Shown: positions 16,531 through 25,300 of the stretch, in pieces
How positions within the stretch are numbered: position 1 is the first letter of the stretch
How the letters are laid out: every line of letters begins with the position of its first letter
From: Cognaticolwellia mytili
GTDB lineage: Bacteria; Pseudomonadota; Gammaproteobacteria; Enterobacterales; Alteromonadaceae
Direction: 5' to 3'
Length of the DNA stretch: 64,000 bases
Assembly: GCF_002104475.1 (NCBI RefSeq)
Contig: NZ_NBOF01000008.1
Coordinates: 47,054-111,053 of the forward strand
Notes under the pieces: model-generated
What the model saw: only the letters and a program-made list of their open reading frames with translations
What the model was told of the DNA's origin: nothing
Database searches by the model: none
Translations under genes and position numbers: made by a program

Positions 16531-16824
16531 ATGAAACTTTTACCAAGTAAACAAGCTTTAAGCACCGTTTTATTATCTTGTACGTTGCTATTTACTTTTA
16601 GCGCTTTTGCAGAAGAAGCATCTTTAGAACGTAGTTTAGCAGCAACAATACAGGCACAGGGACAAAAGGCCGCACGTGATTTATCAGCGGAACTATCAAA
16701 TTCTATTAAGGCTGAGTTAAACCGTTTTTCACTACGCTATGCAACCGTGAAGCCACAAGAAGTAGCTGTAGTGTCAAAGCAATCTAAATTACGTCAACAA
16801 AAACAACAAACTTCAGAAGAGTAA
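16531..16824 (+). CDS. Small exported protein, first gene of the psp operon
   Basis: A 97-residue protein with a clear Sec signal peptide (hydrophobic TVLLSCTLLFTFSAFA, cleavage before EEAS), leaving about 70 residues. The mature part is an amphipathic helix (LERSLAATIQAQGQKAARDL) followed by a basic, Gln-rich tail. I do not recognise the family. It is 13 bp upstream of pspA behind the sigma-54 promoter, so it should be coinduced with PspA. A periplasmic helper or sensor of envelope stress is plausible but inferred. Confidence 0.82.
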   Translation: MKLLPSKQALSTVLLSCTLLFTFSAFAEEASLERSLAATIQAQGQKAARDLSAELSNSIKAELNRFSLRYATVKPQEVAVVSKQSKLRQQKQQTSEE

Positions 16825-16837
16825 CAGGAGAAATACC

Positions 16838-17500
16838 ATGGGCATGTTTTCACGATTCACAGATATTATTAACGCGAACATTAATTCAATGTTAGACAAG
16901 GCTGAAAACCCAGAGAAGATGATCAAGTTGATCATTCAAGAAATGGAAGAAACATTAGTTGAAGTTCGTTCAACAGCCGCTAAACATATTGCGGAAAAGA
17001 AAACGGTAATGCGCAATATTCGCGATATGGAAAGTCGTGTTGCTAATTGGCAGCAAAAAGCCGAACTTGCCTTGACCAAAGGCCGTGAAGATTTAGCAAA
17101 AGCTGCCTTAGTTGAAAAACAAAGTTGTGCCCAAAAGCTTGCCGAGTTTAATGAAGAGTTAAGCCAGTTTGACGAATATTTAACAGCAGTGCAGCAAGAC
17201 GGCCAACGTTTGCAAGAAAAGCTTTCTGAAGCCAAGCGTAAACAAGAAGCTTACCGAGTTCGTCAGCAGTCTGCAGAAGTTCGTTTAAAAGTTCGTGAAA
17301 AAGCGGCTGTGCATAATATTGATGAAGCCATTAGTAAGTTTGAGCGCTACCAGCAGAAGATTGACCGTGTTGAAGCGGAAGTTGAAGCCTACGATATGAC
17401 ATCAGCGAAAGATTTGAATAGCCAGTTTCGTGAGCTTGAAAACGATGAGAACATCGAGCAAGAGCTTGAACAACTTAAGAAAAAAGTTGTTAACGGTTAA
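16838..17500 (+). CDS. pspA: Phage shock protein PspA
   Basis: A 220-residue PspA/IM30 (ESCRT-III-like) protein. It starts with the characteristic MGMFSRFTDIINANINSMLD amphipathic helix, then a long coiled coil rich in Glu, Lys and Gln (about 25-190), and ends in the acidic segment LENDENIEQELEQLKKK. PspA binds stressed inner membranes and, in E. coli, inhibits PspF. AGGAG lies before the ATG. It is the core gene of a sigma-54-driven operon with a preceding secreted protein and following small membrane proteins. Confidence 0.97.
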   Translation: MGMFSRFTDIINANINSMLDKAENPEKMIKLIIQEMEETLVEVRSTAAKHIAEKKTVMRNIRDMESRVANWQQKAELALTKGREDLAKAALVEKQSCAQKLAEFNEELSQFDEYLTAVQQDGQRLQEKLSEAKRKQEAYRVRQQSAEVRLKVREKAAVHNIDEAISKFERYQQKIDRVEAEVEAYDMTSAKDLNSQFRELENDENIEQELEQLKKKVVNG

Positions 17501-17520
17501 TAAATCGTAGAGGTATTAGT

Positions 17521-17655
17521 GTGGCATCTTCATTGTGGTTAATTGCTGGTGTTATGTTTATAACGCCGGTAGTTAGCTTCTTTATCGGTGCCGGGCTGTT
17601 AGTTTTTTTAAAGTTAATGTTCAAGAAGCCAAAGTTGAACATGAGGAGTAAATAA
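17521..17655 (+). CDS. 44-residue membrane protein in the PspB position
   Basis: A GTG start preceded by AGAGG gives a 44-residue protein beginning MASSLWLIAGVMFITPVVSF, continuing FIGAGLLVFLKLMFKKPK and ending NMRSK. Nearly the whole chain is hydrophobic with a basic end. It lies between pspA and pspC, 20 bp after the former, and its stop overlaps the pspC start by one base (TAATG), so it is surely translated with pspC. Classical PspB is about 75 residues with a C-terminal coiled coil; this protein lacks that part. It is either a minimal PspB or an unrelated replacement. Confidence 0.75.
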   Translation: MASSLWLIAGVMFITPVVSFFIGAGLLVFLKLMFKKPKLNMRSK

Positions 17656-17876
17656 TGAGTTTTAATCGTGAATATTCAGTTAATAAAACCTTAACTAAAG
17701 ACCTAGTTCATAAAAAGTTATCTGGTGTGTGTGGTGGTATTGCTAAGCATTACAATGTGCCTCGTATTGCGGTTAGAGTTGGCGCTATTGCTGCGTTACT
17801 AGTTTTCCCTGTTGCAACTGGTGTTGCTTACTTAGTGGCTACGTTATTAATACCTAATAAAACTCGCCGCCTTTAA
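17655..17876 (+). CDS. pspC: PspC domain protein
   Basis: A 73-residue PspC-domain protein: LVHKKLSGVCGGIAKHYNVP is the family signature, followed by a hydrophobic segment VGAIAALLVFPVATGVAYLV and the end IPNKTRRL. PspC is an inner-membrane sensor that recruits PspA under stress. The protein is essentially only the PspC domain; E. coli PspC has about 45 more residues. The start overlaps the preceding short gene by one base. Confidence 0.93.
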   Translation: MSFNREYSVNKTLTKDLVHKKLSGVCGGIAKHYNVPRIAVRVGAIAALLVFPVATGVAYLVATLLIPNKTRRL

Positions 17877-17948
17877 GGTGTTTAGGGTAGTGATGCACTA
17901 AGTGTATAAGTAGCTTATTAAGCGCTTTTGTATGAAAAGGAGAACACT

Positions 17949-18287
17949 ATGACTTTTTTTAAGTCTTTGTTTTTAGCAATTTTTGCCACCATGTTCTTAA
18001 CTTACGTGTTGGGTGTTAGCTTGATTGAATTACTTGATGTTGATATCTATATGGGCGAGAGGTTAATTGAACCTTTAAAGGCAATTAGTATCTCAGCATT
18101 AGTTGTCGTTTTATTAGTTTTGGTTGCTTTAGCGATAGCGATGAGTGTATTTGGTTCGTTAATTTTTGTTGCTATGTTGCTGCTAGGTGGTGGTGCAATG
18201 CTATTGGTAGGTGTTTTTTGGCCTATCATATTGGTAGCAATCGTTATTTGGTTGGTTACAAGAGATAAAAGAGCCGTACAATATTAA
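17949..18287 (+). CDS. Inner-membrane protein of the psp operon
   Basis: A 112-residue protein with an N-terminal helix (SLFLAIFATMFLTYVLGV), an acidic loop (IELLDVDIYMGERLIEP), and three closely packed hydrophobic segments ending with WLVTRDKRAVQY. I chose the ATG at 17949 because AAGGAG precedes it directly; the longer frame from 17928 has no such signal. I do not recognise the family. It is 72 bp after pspC with no terminator between, so it is probably part of the stress operon. It could occupy the niche of PspD. Confidence 0.75.
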   Translation: MTFFKSLFLAIFATMFLTYVLGVSLIELLDVDIYMGERLIEPLKAISISALVVVLLVLVALAIAMSVFGSLIFVAMLLLGGGAMLLVGVFWPIILVAIVIWLVTRDKRAVQY

Positions 18288-18328
18288 CCAGAGTAAATTT
18301 GAGCATAATAAAAAAAACAGGAAGTTAA

Positions 18329-19318
18329 ATGAAGAAGAAATTAATTGCACTAGCACTTTTTACCTCAATTAGTATGGCAAGTCATGCCGATATTACGTCA
18401 GTGAAAAAAGTATTTAAAGCGAATGACACTGCATTAGCTGAACAAGCATTTAGCACCCTAACGGCAGATGAAAAAGCGAGTGTTGACGGACAAATACTTG
18501 TTGGGCGTCTATTAATTGCAAAAGATGAAACAGAAGATGCTTTTGACTATTTTGAAGATATGCTTGAGCAGCATTCAAACAATGTTGATGTGAACTATTA
18601 CTTGGGCGTTAGCGCAGTGATTATGGCGCAAAAAGCCAGTATTTTTTCAAAACTTGGCTATGCGAAAGATTTCATTAAAGCGATGGAAAGAACGGTTGAA
18701 TTAAAACCTGATCATCAAGACGCACTTAATACCTTAATTGGCTTTCATTTAAATGCCCCAGGCATTGCTGGTGGTGATACAGAAGAAGCCCTAACTTATG
18801 CTAAACAATTGCAAAAATATGATGCGGAGCAAGGTTATAGTCAAATTGCTAACGTTTATTGGAAAACTGAAAAGCCAGAACTTGCGAAACAAACTATGGC
18901 TGAAGGTTTTGAAAAATTCCCTGAAAGCGGCACTTTGTATTTTGCCCGTGCGATGGAAAATATTGCCAGTGAAGCTTGGGATAAAGCGAGAACAGATTTA
19001 ACCTTTGCTGCTCAGTTTGCCAAAGATGATGAGAAAAAAGGGCAAGCTTTGTATCAACAAGGTAAGGTTTCGGTAAAGTCAGGCGAAGAAGCCGCATTAG
19101 GTATTAATGCCTTAACACAGGCATTGCCTTTAGCTGAAAAACAATACCAACCTTGGGTGAGATATCGCTTAGCGCAGCTGTATATTGAAGAGAAAGAGTT
19201 AGCAAAAGCAACTGACTTTATTGCTCAAATAGATATTAGTGAAGATGAAGAATTAGAAGATAAAGTTAAAAAATTAAAGAAAAAGCTTAAAAAGCAATTA
19301 AAAAAACGCGTTGGTTAA
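18329..19318 (+). CDS. Secreted TPR-repeat protein
   Basis: A 329-residue exported protein. A signal peptide ends around ASHA-DITS. The mature chain is almost entirely helical repeats of TPR style, for example VDVNYYLGVSAVIMAQKASI, HQDALNTLIGFHLNAPG and AYDAEQ-like turns, and it ends in a strongly basic stretch of Lys-rich helix. TPR proteins serve as scaffolds; the partner is unknown. It follows the psp membrane gene by 41 bp and ends at a strong terminator, so it may close the psp transcript. Confidence 0.8.
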   Translation: MKKKLIALALFTSISMASHADITSVKKVFKANDTALAEQAFSTLTADEKASVDGQILVGRLLIAKDETEDAFDYFEDMLEQHSNNVDVNYYLGVSAVIMAQKASIFSKLGYAKDFIKAMERTVELKPDHQDALNTLIGFHLNAPGIAGGDTEEALTYAKQLQKYDAEQGYSQIANVYWKTEKPELAKQTMAEGFEKFPESGTLYFARAMENIASEAWDKARTDLTFAAQFAKDDEKKGQALYQQGKVSVKSGEEAALGINALTQALPLAEKQYQPWVRYRLAQLYIEEKELAKATDFIAQIDISEDEELEDKVKKLKKKLKKQLKKRVG

Positions 19319-19392
19319 GTCGTTATTAAAATAAGTTGTTACGGTCGATTATTTGTTTCGCTCTACAGTATATTGACGGTTTTTAATAGGAG

Positions 19393-19421
19393 GCCAGCGG
19401 CTTAAGCTTCTGGCTTTTTTT
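19393..19421 (+). terminator. Rho-independent terminator after the TPR gene
   Basis: GCCAG (19393-19397) pairs with CTGGC (19410-19414) around an inner GCTTAAGC palindrome, followed directly by seven T bases. Confidence 0.85.
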
Positions 19422-19573
19422 GTACACTTATTTTATGTTTTTATTGCCTTTAACGGGCGTACAAAGAACGGCATTTTTCTCATTTGAATTAATTAAGTTA
19501 TCCATTTTCTTCCAGCTTAGTTACAATGGTGTTGAAGAATCATAATATGAATAAAAGGGATGTATAACAGCTT

Positions 19574-20044
19574 ATGAGGAATGTATTTGCACCAGTACTT
19601 ACACTGGTATTATTAATTTGTAGTGTTCTTGTTAATAGTGTTTTTGCGAACGAGAGCAACGGTATGGTCGTTGAAAATAGTTATGCGCGAGAAAGTATTC
19701 CCGGTACAACAATTTCATCTGCCTATATGACATTAAATAATGTTTCTAAAAATAATTTACGGCTGATTGGTGCATCCAGTTCGGTAAGTGATCGCGTAGA
19801 AATTCACGAGCACACCATGGAAAATGGTTTAATGAAAATGCGTCAGCGTGAATATGTAGAAATATTAGCTAAAGACAGCACAGTATTTCAGCCATCAGGT
19901 TTTCATTTGATGATTTTTGATTTAAAACAACCACTAAAAGCTAAAGAAAATATTAAGATAACGTTGCATTTCGACGACGAGTCGAGCATTGATGTGAATT
20001 ATCTGATCAAAGGTCTTAAGCAGAAGAAGCATCACCATCATTAG
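19574..20044 (+). CDS. PCu(A)C-type periplasmic copper chaperone
   Basis: A 156-residue exported protein of the PCu(A)C/DUF461 family. A signal peptide ends near VFA-NESN. Mature motifs are YARESIPGTTISSAYMTLNN, the copper-binding HEHTMENGLMKMR and the later FHLMIFDLKQPL, which together give the H(M)...M...HxM copper site. The protein ends in four histidines, an extra possible metal site. These chaperones deliver Cu(I) to the CuA centre of cytochrome oxidase. It is the first gene of a three-gene unit with a DUF2333 protein (9 bp gap) and an outer-membrane barrel. Confidence 0.9.
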   Translation: MRNVFAPVLTLVLLICSVLVNSVFANESNGMVVENSYARESIPGTTISSAYMTLNNVSKNNLRLIGASSSVSDRVEIHEHTMENGLMKMRQREYVEILAKDSTVFQPSGFHLMIFDLKQPLKAKENIKITLHFDDESSIDVNYLIKGLKQKKHHHH

Positions 20045-20053
20045 GAGTAAAAT

Positions 20054-21046
20054 ATGAGTGTTAATATTTCGACAAAAGCAGTTGTATCTGCGTTCGCTGG
20101 TATTTTTATTTTTCTATATTTCCTCGGTGTTTATTGGAGTTTTGAACCAGACCAACTAGATATTCGTGCTGAAGTAACAAAAGCGGCGACGGCTGAAAAT
20201 GTTGCACCAGTGGTTGGTTATACAACGACAACTGCACTGATTCGAGTGACTGAAACATTGTTAAATAAACCGGGTGGTTATTTAGCCAATGATGCTATTC
20301 CACCATCAGTGTTATTAGACAATATTCCAGCATGGGAATTTGGCGCTCTGGAAATGGTTAGGGATATGGCGTTGGTAATGCGTCAAGAGTTTAGTCGTTC
20401 ACAGTCTCAGTCAGCTGAAAATAAGAACTTAAAAGTCGCGCAACCACAATTTAATATTGACCACACCAGTTGGGCGATTCCAAGTGCTGAAGGGCAATAT
20501 CAAAAAGCTATAGATGAACTTTATGCTTACCGCACGGCGTTAACAAAAGTAAATAATCAATCAGCACAGTTTTATGCTCGCTCAGACAATTTGCGTGCTT
20601 GGATTCAAGAAGCTACGAAACGTTTAGGGAGCTATTCGCAGCGTTTAAGTGCAAGTGTTGGTCGTGACCAGATTAATATTGATCTTGCTGGTGATAGTGT
20701 TGCACAGCAATCTACAAACACTGCATCTAGTATGCAAATAAAAACAAGTTGGTGGGCAATAGATAATGAATTTTATGAAGCTCGTGGTGCTTGTTGGGCT
20801 TTATTACATTTCTTAAAAGCAATAGAAATTGATTTTAATGATGTACTAGAAAAGAAGAATGCCAAAGTTAGTGTTCAGCAAATAATTAGAGAACTAGAAG
20901 CAAGTCAAGAGTCTATTTGGAGCCCAATGGTTTTAAATGGTGATGGCTTTGGTATGTTAGCAAACCATTCTTTAGTAATGGCAAATTATATATCACGTGC
21001 AAATGCTGCACTGATTGATTTAAATGACTTATTGAGTCAAGGGTAA
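20054..21046 (+). CDS. DUF2333 family membrane-anchored protein
   Basis: A 330-residue protein with one N-terminal membrane helix (FAGIFIFLYFLGVYWSF) and a large periplasmic helical domain. The pattern ALIRVTETLLNKPGGYLAND, PPSVLLDNIPAWEFGALEMV and SWWAIDNEFYEARGACWALL is that of DUF2333, a family of unknown function. It lies 9 bp after the copper chaperone and 4 bp before an outer-membrane barrel gene, so the three are probably cotranscribed. A role in envelope maintenance is only a guess from location. Confidence 0.88.
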   Translation: MSVNISTKAVVSAFAGIFIFLYFLGVYWSFEPDQLDIRAEVTKAATAENVAPVVGYTTTTALIRVTETLLNKPGGYLANDAIPPSVLLDNIPAWEFGALEMVRDMALVMRQEFSRSQSQSAENKNLKVAQPQFNIDHTSWAIPSAEGQYQKAIDELYAYRTALTKVNNQSAQFYARSDNLRAWIQEATKRLGSYSQRLSASVGRDQINIDLAGDSVAQQSTNTASSMQIKTSWWAIDNEFYEARGACWALLHFLKAIEIDFNDVLEKKNAKVSVQQIIRELEASQESIWSPMVLNGDGFGMLANHSLVMANYISRANAALIDLNDLLSQG

Positions 21047-21050
21047 AAAC

Positions 21051-21818
21051 ATGAAGAAAATAGCGCTAGCGGCAGCACTTGCCACGGTTTTATCAGCAAA
21101 TGTACAAGCTGATGCCATAGGCATTTATTTAGGTGGCCAATTATGGGAAAACCAAGCTTCAGGTACATTTGGTGACGGTAGCTCACAAGTTGACTTTAAT
21201 TTAGTTGATGAAAAACAAAGTAGTTTTTTTATTGCTTTTGAACACCCATTACCATTAATTCCAAATATTCGTATTGCTTCTACGTCATTAGAAACTAATG
21301 GCATGGCAACGCTGGATAATGAATTTAAATTTGATGATGAAACCTTCCTTAAAGGGGCTGACGTTAACGCTGATTTTAATATAAGTTATGTTGACTACAC
21401 CTTATATTATGAGTTGTTTGATAATGACTTGTTATCATTTGATTTTGGTATTACCGCACGTGATTTTGATGGCGACGTTACTGCTTCAACGCAAATAACT
21501 TCTGGTTCAAGCGCCTCTACACTATCGTCTAGTATTGCCGTTACTGATATTGTTCCTATGTTATATGTGGCAGCAAACTTAGGCTTGCCTCTAACGGGCT
21601 TAAACCTTTTCGCGCAAGGTAATTTTCTATCAATTGATGATCACACTCTATACGATTATCAAGTCGGTGTAAGTTATGAGCTTATCGATAACCTATTAAT
21701 AGATGTTGATGTTAATGCTGGATACCGTTCAGTTAAACTAGAGCTAGAAGATTTAAATGACTTATATACGAACATTGAATTTGACGGCGTATTCATAGGC
21801 ACCACAATACATTTTTAA
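21051..21818 (+). CDS. TIGR04219-type outer-membrane beta-barrel protein (second copy)
   Basis: A 255-residue paralogue of the protein at 12286-13131. The signal peptide ends at ANVQA-DAIG and the mature start AIGIYLGGQLWENQASGTFG matches the first copy. Shared blocks include VDYTLYYELFDND and LYDYQVGVSYELIDN. The last strand ends TTIHF with the terminal Phe expected of barrel proteins. It ends a three-gene unit with the copper chaperone and the DUF2333 protein, with a terminator just downstream. The function of the family is unknown. Confidence 0.9.
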   Translation: MKKIALAAALATVLSANVQADAIGIYLGGQLWENQASGTFGDGSSQVDFNLVDEKQSSFFIAFEHPLPLIPNIRIASTSLETNGMATLDNEFKFDDETFLKGADVNADFNISYVDYTLYYELFDNDLLSFDFGITARDFDGDVTASTQITSGSSASTLSSSIAVTDIVPMLYVAANLGLPLTGLNLFAQGNFLSIDDHTLYDYQVGVSYELIDNLLIDVDVNAGYRSVKLELEDLNDLYTNIEFDGVFIGTTIHF

Positions 21819-21854
21819 GGTCTAAAACCTACAACGTAAATTAAGTGATTTTAT

Positions 21855-21889
21855 AAAAAGCAGAGTCGAGCAATTGGCCCTGCTTTTTT
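21855..21889 (+). terminator. Terminator after the barrel gene
   Basis: AAAAAGCAG is followed after a short loop by CTGCTTTTTT. The stem is short but the T-run is good. Confidence 0.7.
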
Positions 21890-22285
21890 GTTTCTTGTTA
21901 CTCATCCGTTTTCATTATTAAACCCGAGTACTAGATAATGAATAATTGATCTTAGTGATGAATGGCTAAGTAACCTCAACTCAGTTTATTGGGCGCATTG
22001 TCTAAGCCGGGCTGAGGTTAAATAGTGTTAAAGGGTTATGACAGAGGTGATTAGTTATACTTTTATTCCGACTAATGAAAATTGGAACCACTTATTATAA
22101 GGGCTTTACTAGTAATAGTTCACGGCATAAAACAGGCTTTAATTAGCGTGTAAAATTATTCTACTCTATCAGTCTACGTGACTACCAACCCGAGAGACAA
22201 AATTACTTATCTGGAAGTCAAGTGCAGTTGAATGGGAGTTAAGTGATAAACGTTTAAAAGTAGATAGATAAAACAGTGAATAATA

Positions 22286-22322
22286 AAAAGCCATCAACAA
22301 AATGTTGATGGCTTTTGTTTTT
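22286..22322. terminator. Terminator of the S8 protease gene
   Basis: AAAAGCCATCAACA (22286-22299) and 22303-22316 form a perfect 14-bp stem with a three-base loop, flanked by A-runs and T-runs on the two sides. It can work for both strands and directly follows the minus-strand protease gene. Confidence 0.88.
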
Positions 22323-22350
22323 AAGGTTATGAGTAACCTAAACTATGAAG

Positions 22351-25300
22351 TTATGCTTTTTTGCGACGAGTAAATAACATAGGAGTTAGTAGCAACATTA
22401 ACCAACCGAATGAACCACTTGATTTCTTATTTACAATTGATATTGAGGTAACAACTGTGTCTGAGTTACCTTTGCCATCATTTACTGTTAATTGAAAAGA
22501 CATCGTTTCGTCATTGACTATTTTAGGTGCTTCAAAGCTAATAGAAGCTGAGTTTTCACTAAAGCTTACAGGTGTACCTGCTAACTGCACCCATACGTAA
22601 GAAAGCGTATCACCATTAGGATCTGAAGAGCTTGAACCGCTAAGTTGAACATTTGTTTCTTCGACAACATTTGTAGCACCTGTAATTACGGCTGTAGGAG
22701 CACCTTCAACTTGGATAGTAACACTTGAATCATTCACTGCTTCAGTTGTATTTGTATCATCAGTGCTGTGTGTAAGGGCTACGTTAATTGGACCACCAAC
22801 ATAATCGTCAACGATTGTTGCAGAGAAAGTCAATGTAACAGGAGTTTTCGGAACCTCTTGTAACTCATAGCAAAAAATTGTTCCAGACTCAACTGATTCC
22901 AATGAGCCAGTTGAACCATCAGCACCACCCCAAATAGACTTACGGTAAATATCTGTACGTCCTTCAGTACCCGTGCTATTTTCAAAACCAACTGTGCCAC
23001 CTAAAGTATTGCCCCAGTCGTGATTTACATTGGCATAAGCAAATACAAAGTTACCTGTTGCATTATCAAATACAACTTCGAAATCCATAACATCTTCAAT
23101 TTCACCTGGTGCAATACCTGATGAATGACCATCTACTGTAATAGAGTGAACCATGTCATCAAATTCAACAACAGTATATCTACCTGAACTTGATGGAACA
23201 ACGGTAACACCTGAAGTATCAGTTCGAACGATTTTAAAGTCGCGCCAGAAAGGTGCAACCAAGTTGTTTGCAGTATCAGTATCTGGTAATAATTGATTTC
23301 TCCATGCATTTGCACCATCGGTTCCTGAGAAGTAGATGAAGCCATTTTCTGAAACATTTATAGAGCTATACGCCTTACCAAGAAAGTTAGCTGGCACATT
23401 AAATGTCGCTGTGACTTGGTCACCATCAAGAGCACTTGGAGTAAGCGTAGGGCTTAATGCTAATAAATCAATGTAACCTGAGCCAGTGCCATTTTGTCCA
23501 AAGTTTGGCAAATCACAAGTTGCATCAGTTGCATTACTTGTCATTAAATAAGTAGGTACTTGGCCAAATAATGATTCTCTAGCTACTTGCCAAGTTATTT
23601 CATTACCTGTTACCGTCGCATCACCTGTTATGGAGTCAGCATCTAGCTCTAAGCTACTTGGAATATTTGCTTTAATTGTATAGGTACGATCACCTTTAGT
23701 TAGTTTTGGTAACACCGTAATAGTGTAATCAACTTGGTCGGTTCGCTGCATGTAAGCATCTGCATTGCTTGAAATAGATACATCGTCCATGCCGCGCATG
23801 AGGTCAACAGAAACTAAGCCTAAATTACCTGCATCTTCTGCACTTGAACCGATATCAACAGCGCCGTAATACATATCACCATATACACCGTCATTAAGTA
23901 ACCATTTAAAGCGCAAGTCAAACTCTGTTAAGGCAGAGATAGCGCTGTCTGCTTCAACAGTAAGGTTATCACCTAATTCACTGTCAACAACAGCGGTTGC
24001 TAAAGTATAAGCATCTTCAGCACCTTCAGTAGATGCAGCCCAGTTTTGAACAGCAACCCAATAACTGCCAGCGGCCGGCATGGTTAGAGATACTTTTTCA
24101 AGTGCGGTACCCGTTGCGCTGCTACCCACTTCTTCATCTTCTTGTGGTATACCATCACCATTTGCATCTAAGCCCACACGCAGATCTAAATCTGGAGATG
24201 CTGATGCCAATACTTCAGCAACAAAGCGCTTTGCTCCTTCAGGAACAGTGTGAATAGTGACATTAATACCGTCAGATATATCATCGTAGGCAGAGCCATT
24301 GTCACTATCGACTGCTAATGTTGCTTTTATTTGATCTGCTTTAGTTAGACCATAAGAACGACTGGTAAATTCGGTAATTTCAATTGCAGTTACGTTTTCA
24401 ATTAATCCACTGTCTTCATTACGGTTTGCTTCAAAAGAAACTGAATCTGGTAGATTGCCGTTTGAAGCTTGAACACTAACAGGAATTCTAGCCGTTGGAT
24501 GTTGATCAGATGTCATAACAACATGACCAAATGTCCAAACATCACTTTGAGCTCTAATAGCATTAGCATTTATTGCAATAGTTTGACTCTCACCTTCAGC
24601 AAGTGAAAATGATGCTGGCGTGGCTGTTATAACTAAACCATCAGAAATTTCAGCACCTTCAACCGTCCACGTGCCTGCCATAGTAGCTGTCACAGTACGA
24701 GTCCAATCACAAGAGCCAATACAGCTAGCATTTGTCGCTGATGGAATGTTTAATGTTTTAGGATCTCCACCTATTGCAGGGTTTGCAGCAGTATAGTTTG
24801 CTGCTGTCTCATTCATTAAAAGGCCGGTTGTATGTGCTAAGTTTACACGAATGCTACCAGAGCCCATATCAAAGAAATCAGCAGCTGTTGTGCCGTCTTC
24901 CTTACGAACATCTGTAACCGCCGTTAACATTAATGCTGAACGAATATTATCAGGTGTCCATGTCGGATGAGCAGACTTTAACACAGCGCCAGCGCCAGCC
25001 GTATGCGGTGCTGCCATTGATGTACCTTGTAAAAAAGCGTAGTCAGCAGGGTCAGGAGGAATGACATCATGTCCGTATTGTTCATCAGCATAAGCTGCAT
25101 AAATTGCTACGCCTGGCGCGGTAACTGATGGAGTCATTATATCTGGTACGGTAACGTTACTACCTCGTGATGAAAAGCCCGCCATATCATCTGCTTGGCC
25201 GATTTTTGTATCGCCATTTGAAGCTGTGATGGTTGCCATGTGGTTTTCACCAGTACTTAACCAAGTACGTAGCGCATTACCGTTTTCAGCATTAACATGA

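Larger units (their letters stand above)
21819..22350. other. Intergenic region between convergent genes
   Basis: A 532-bp gap with terminators near both ends (21855-21889 and 22286-22322). Between them lies a loose inverted repeat with arms TAACCTCA and TGAGGTTA (about 21971-22020). I see no gene. Confidence 0.5.
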
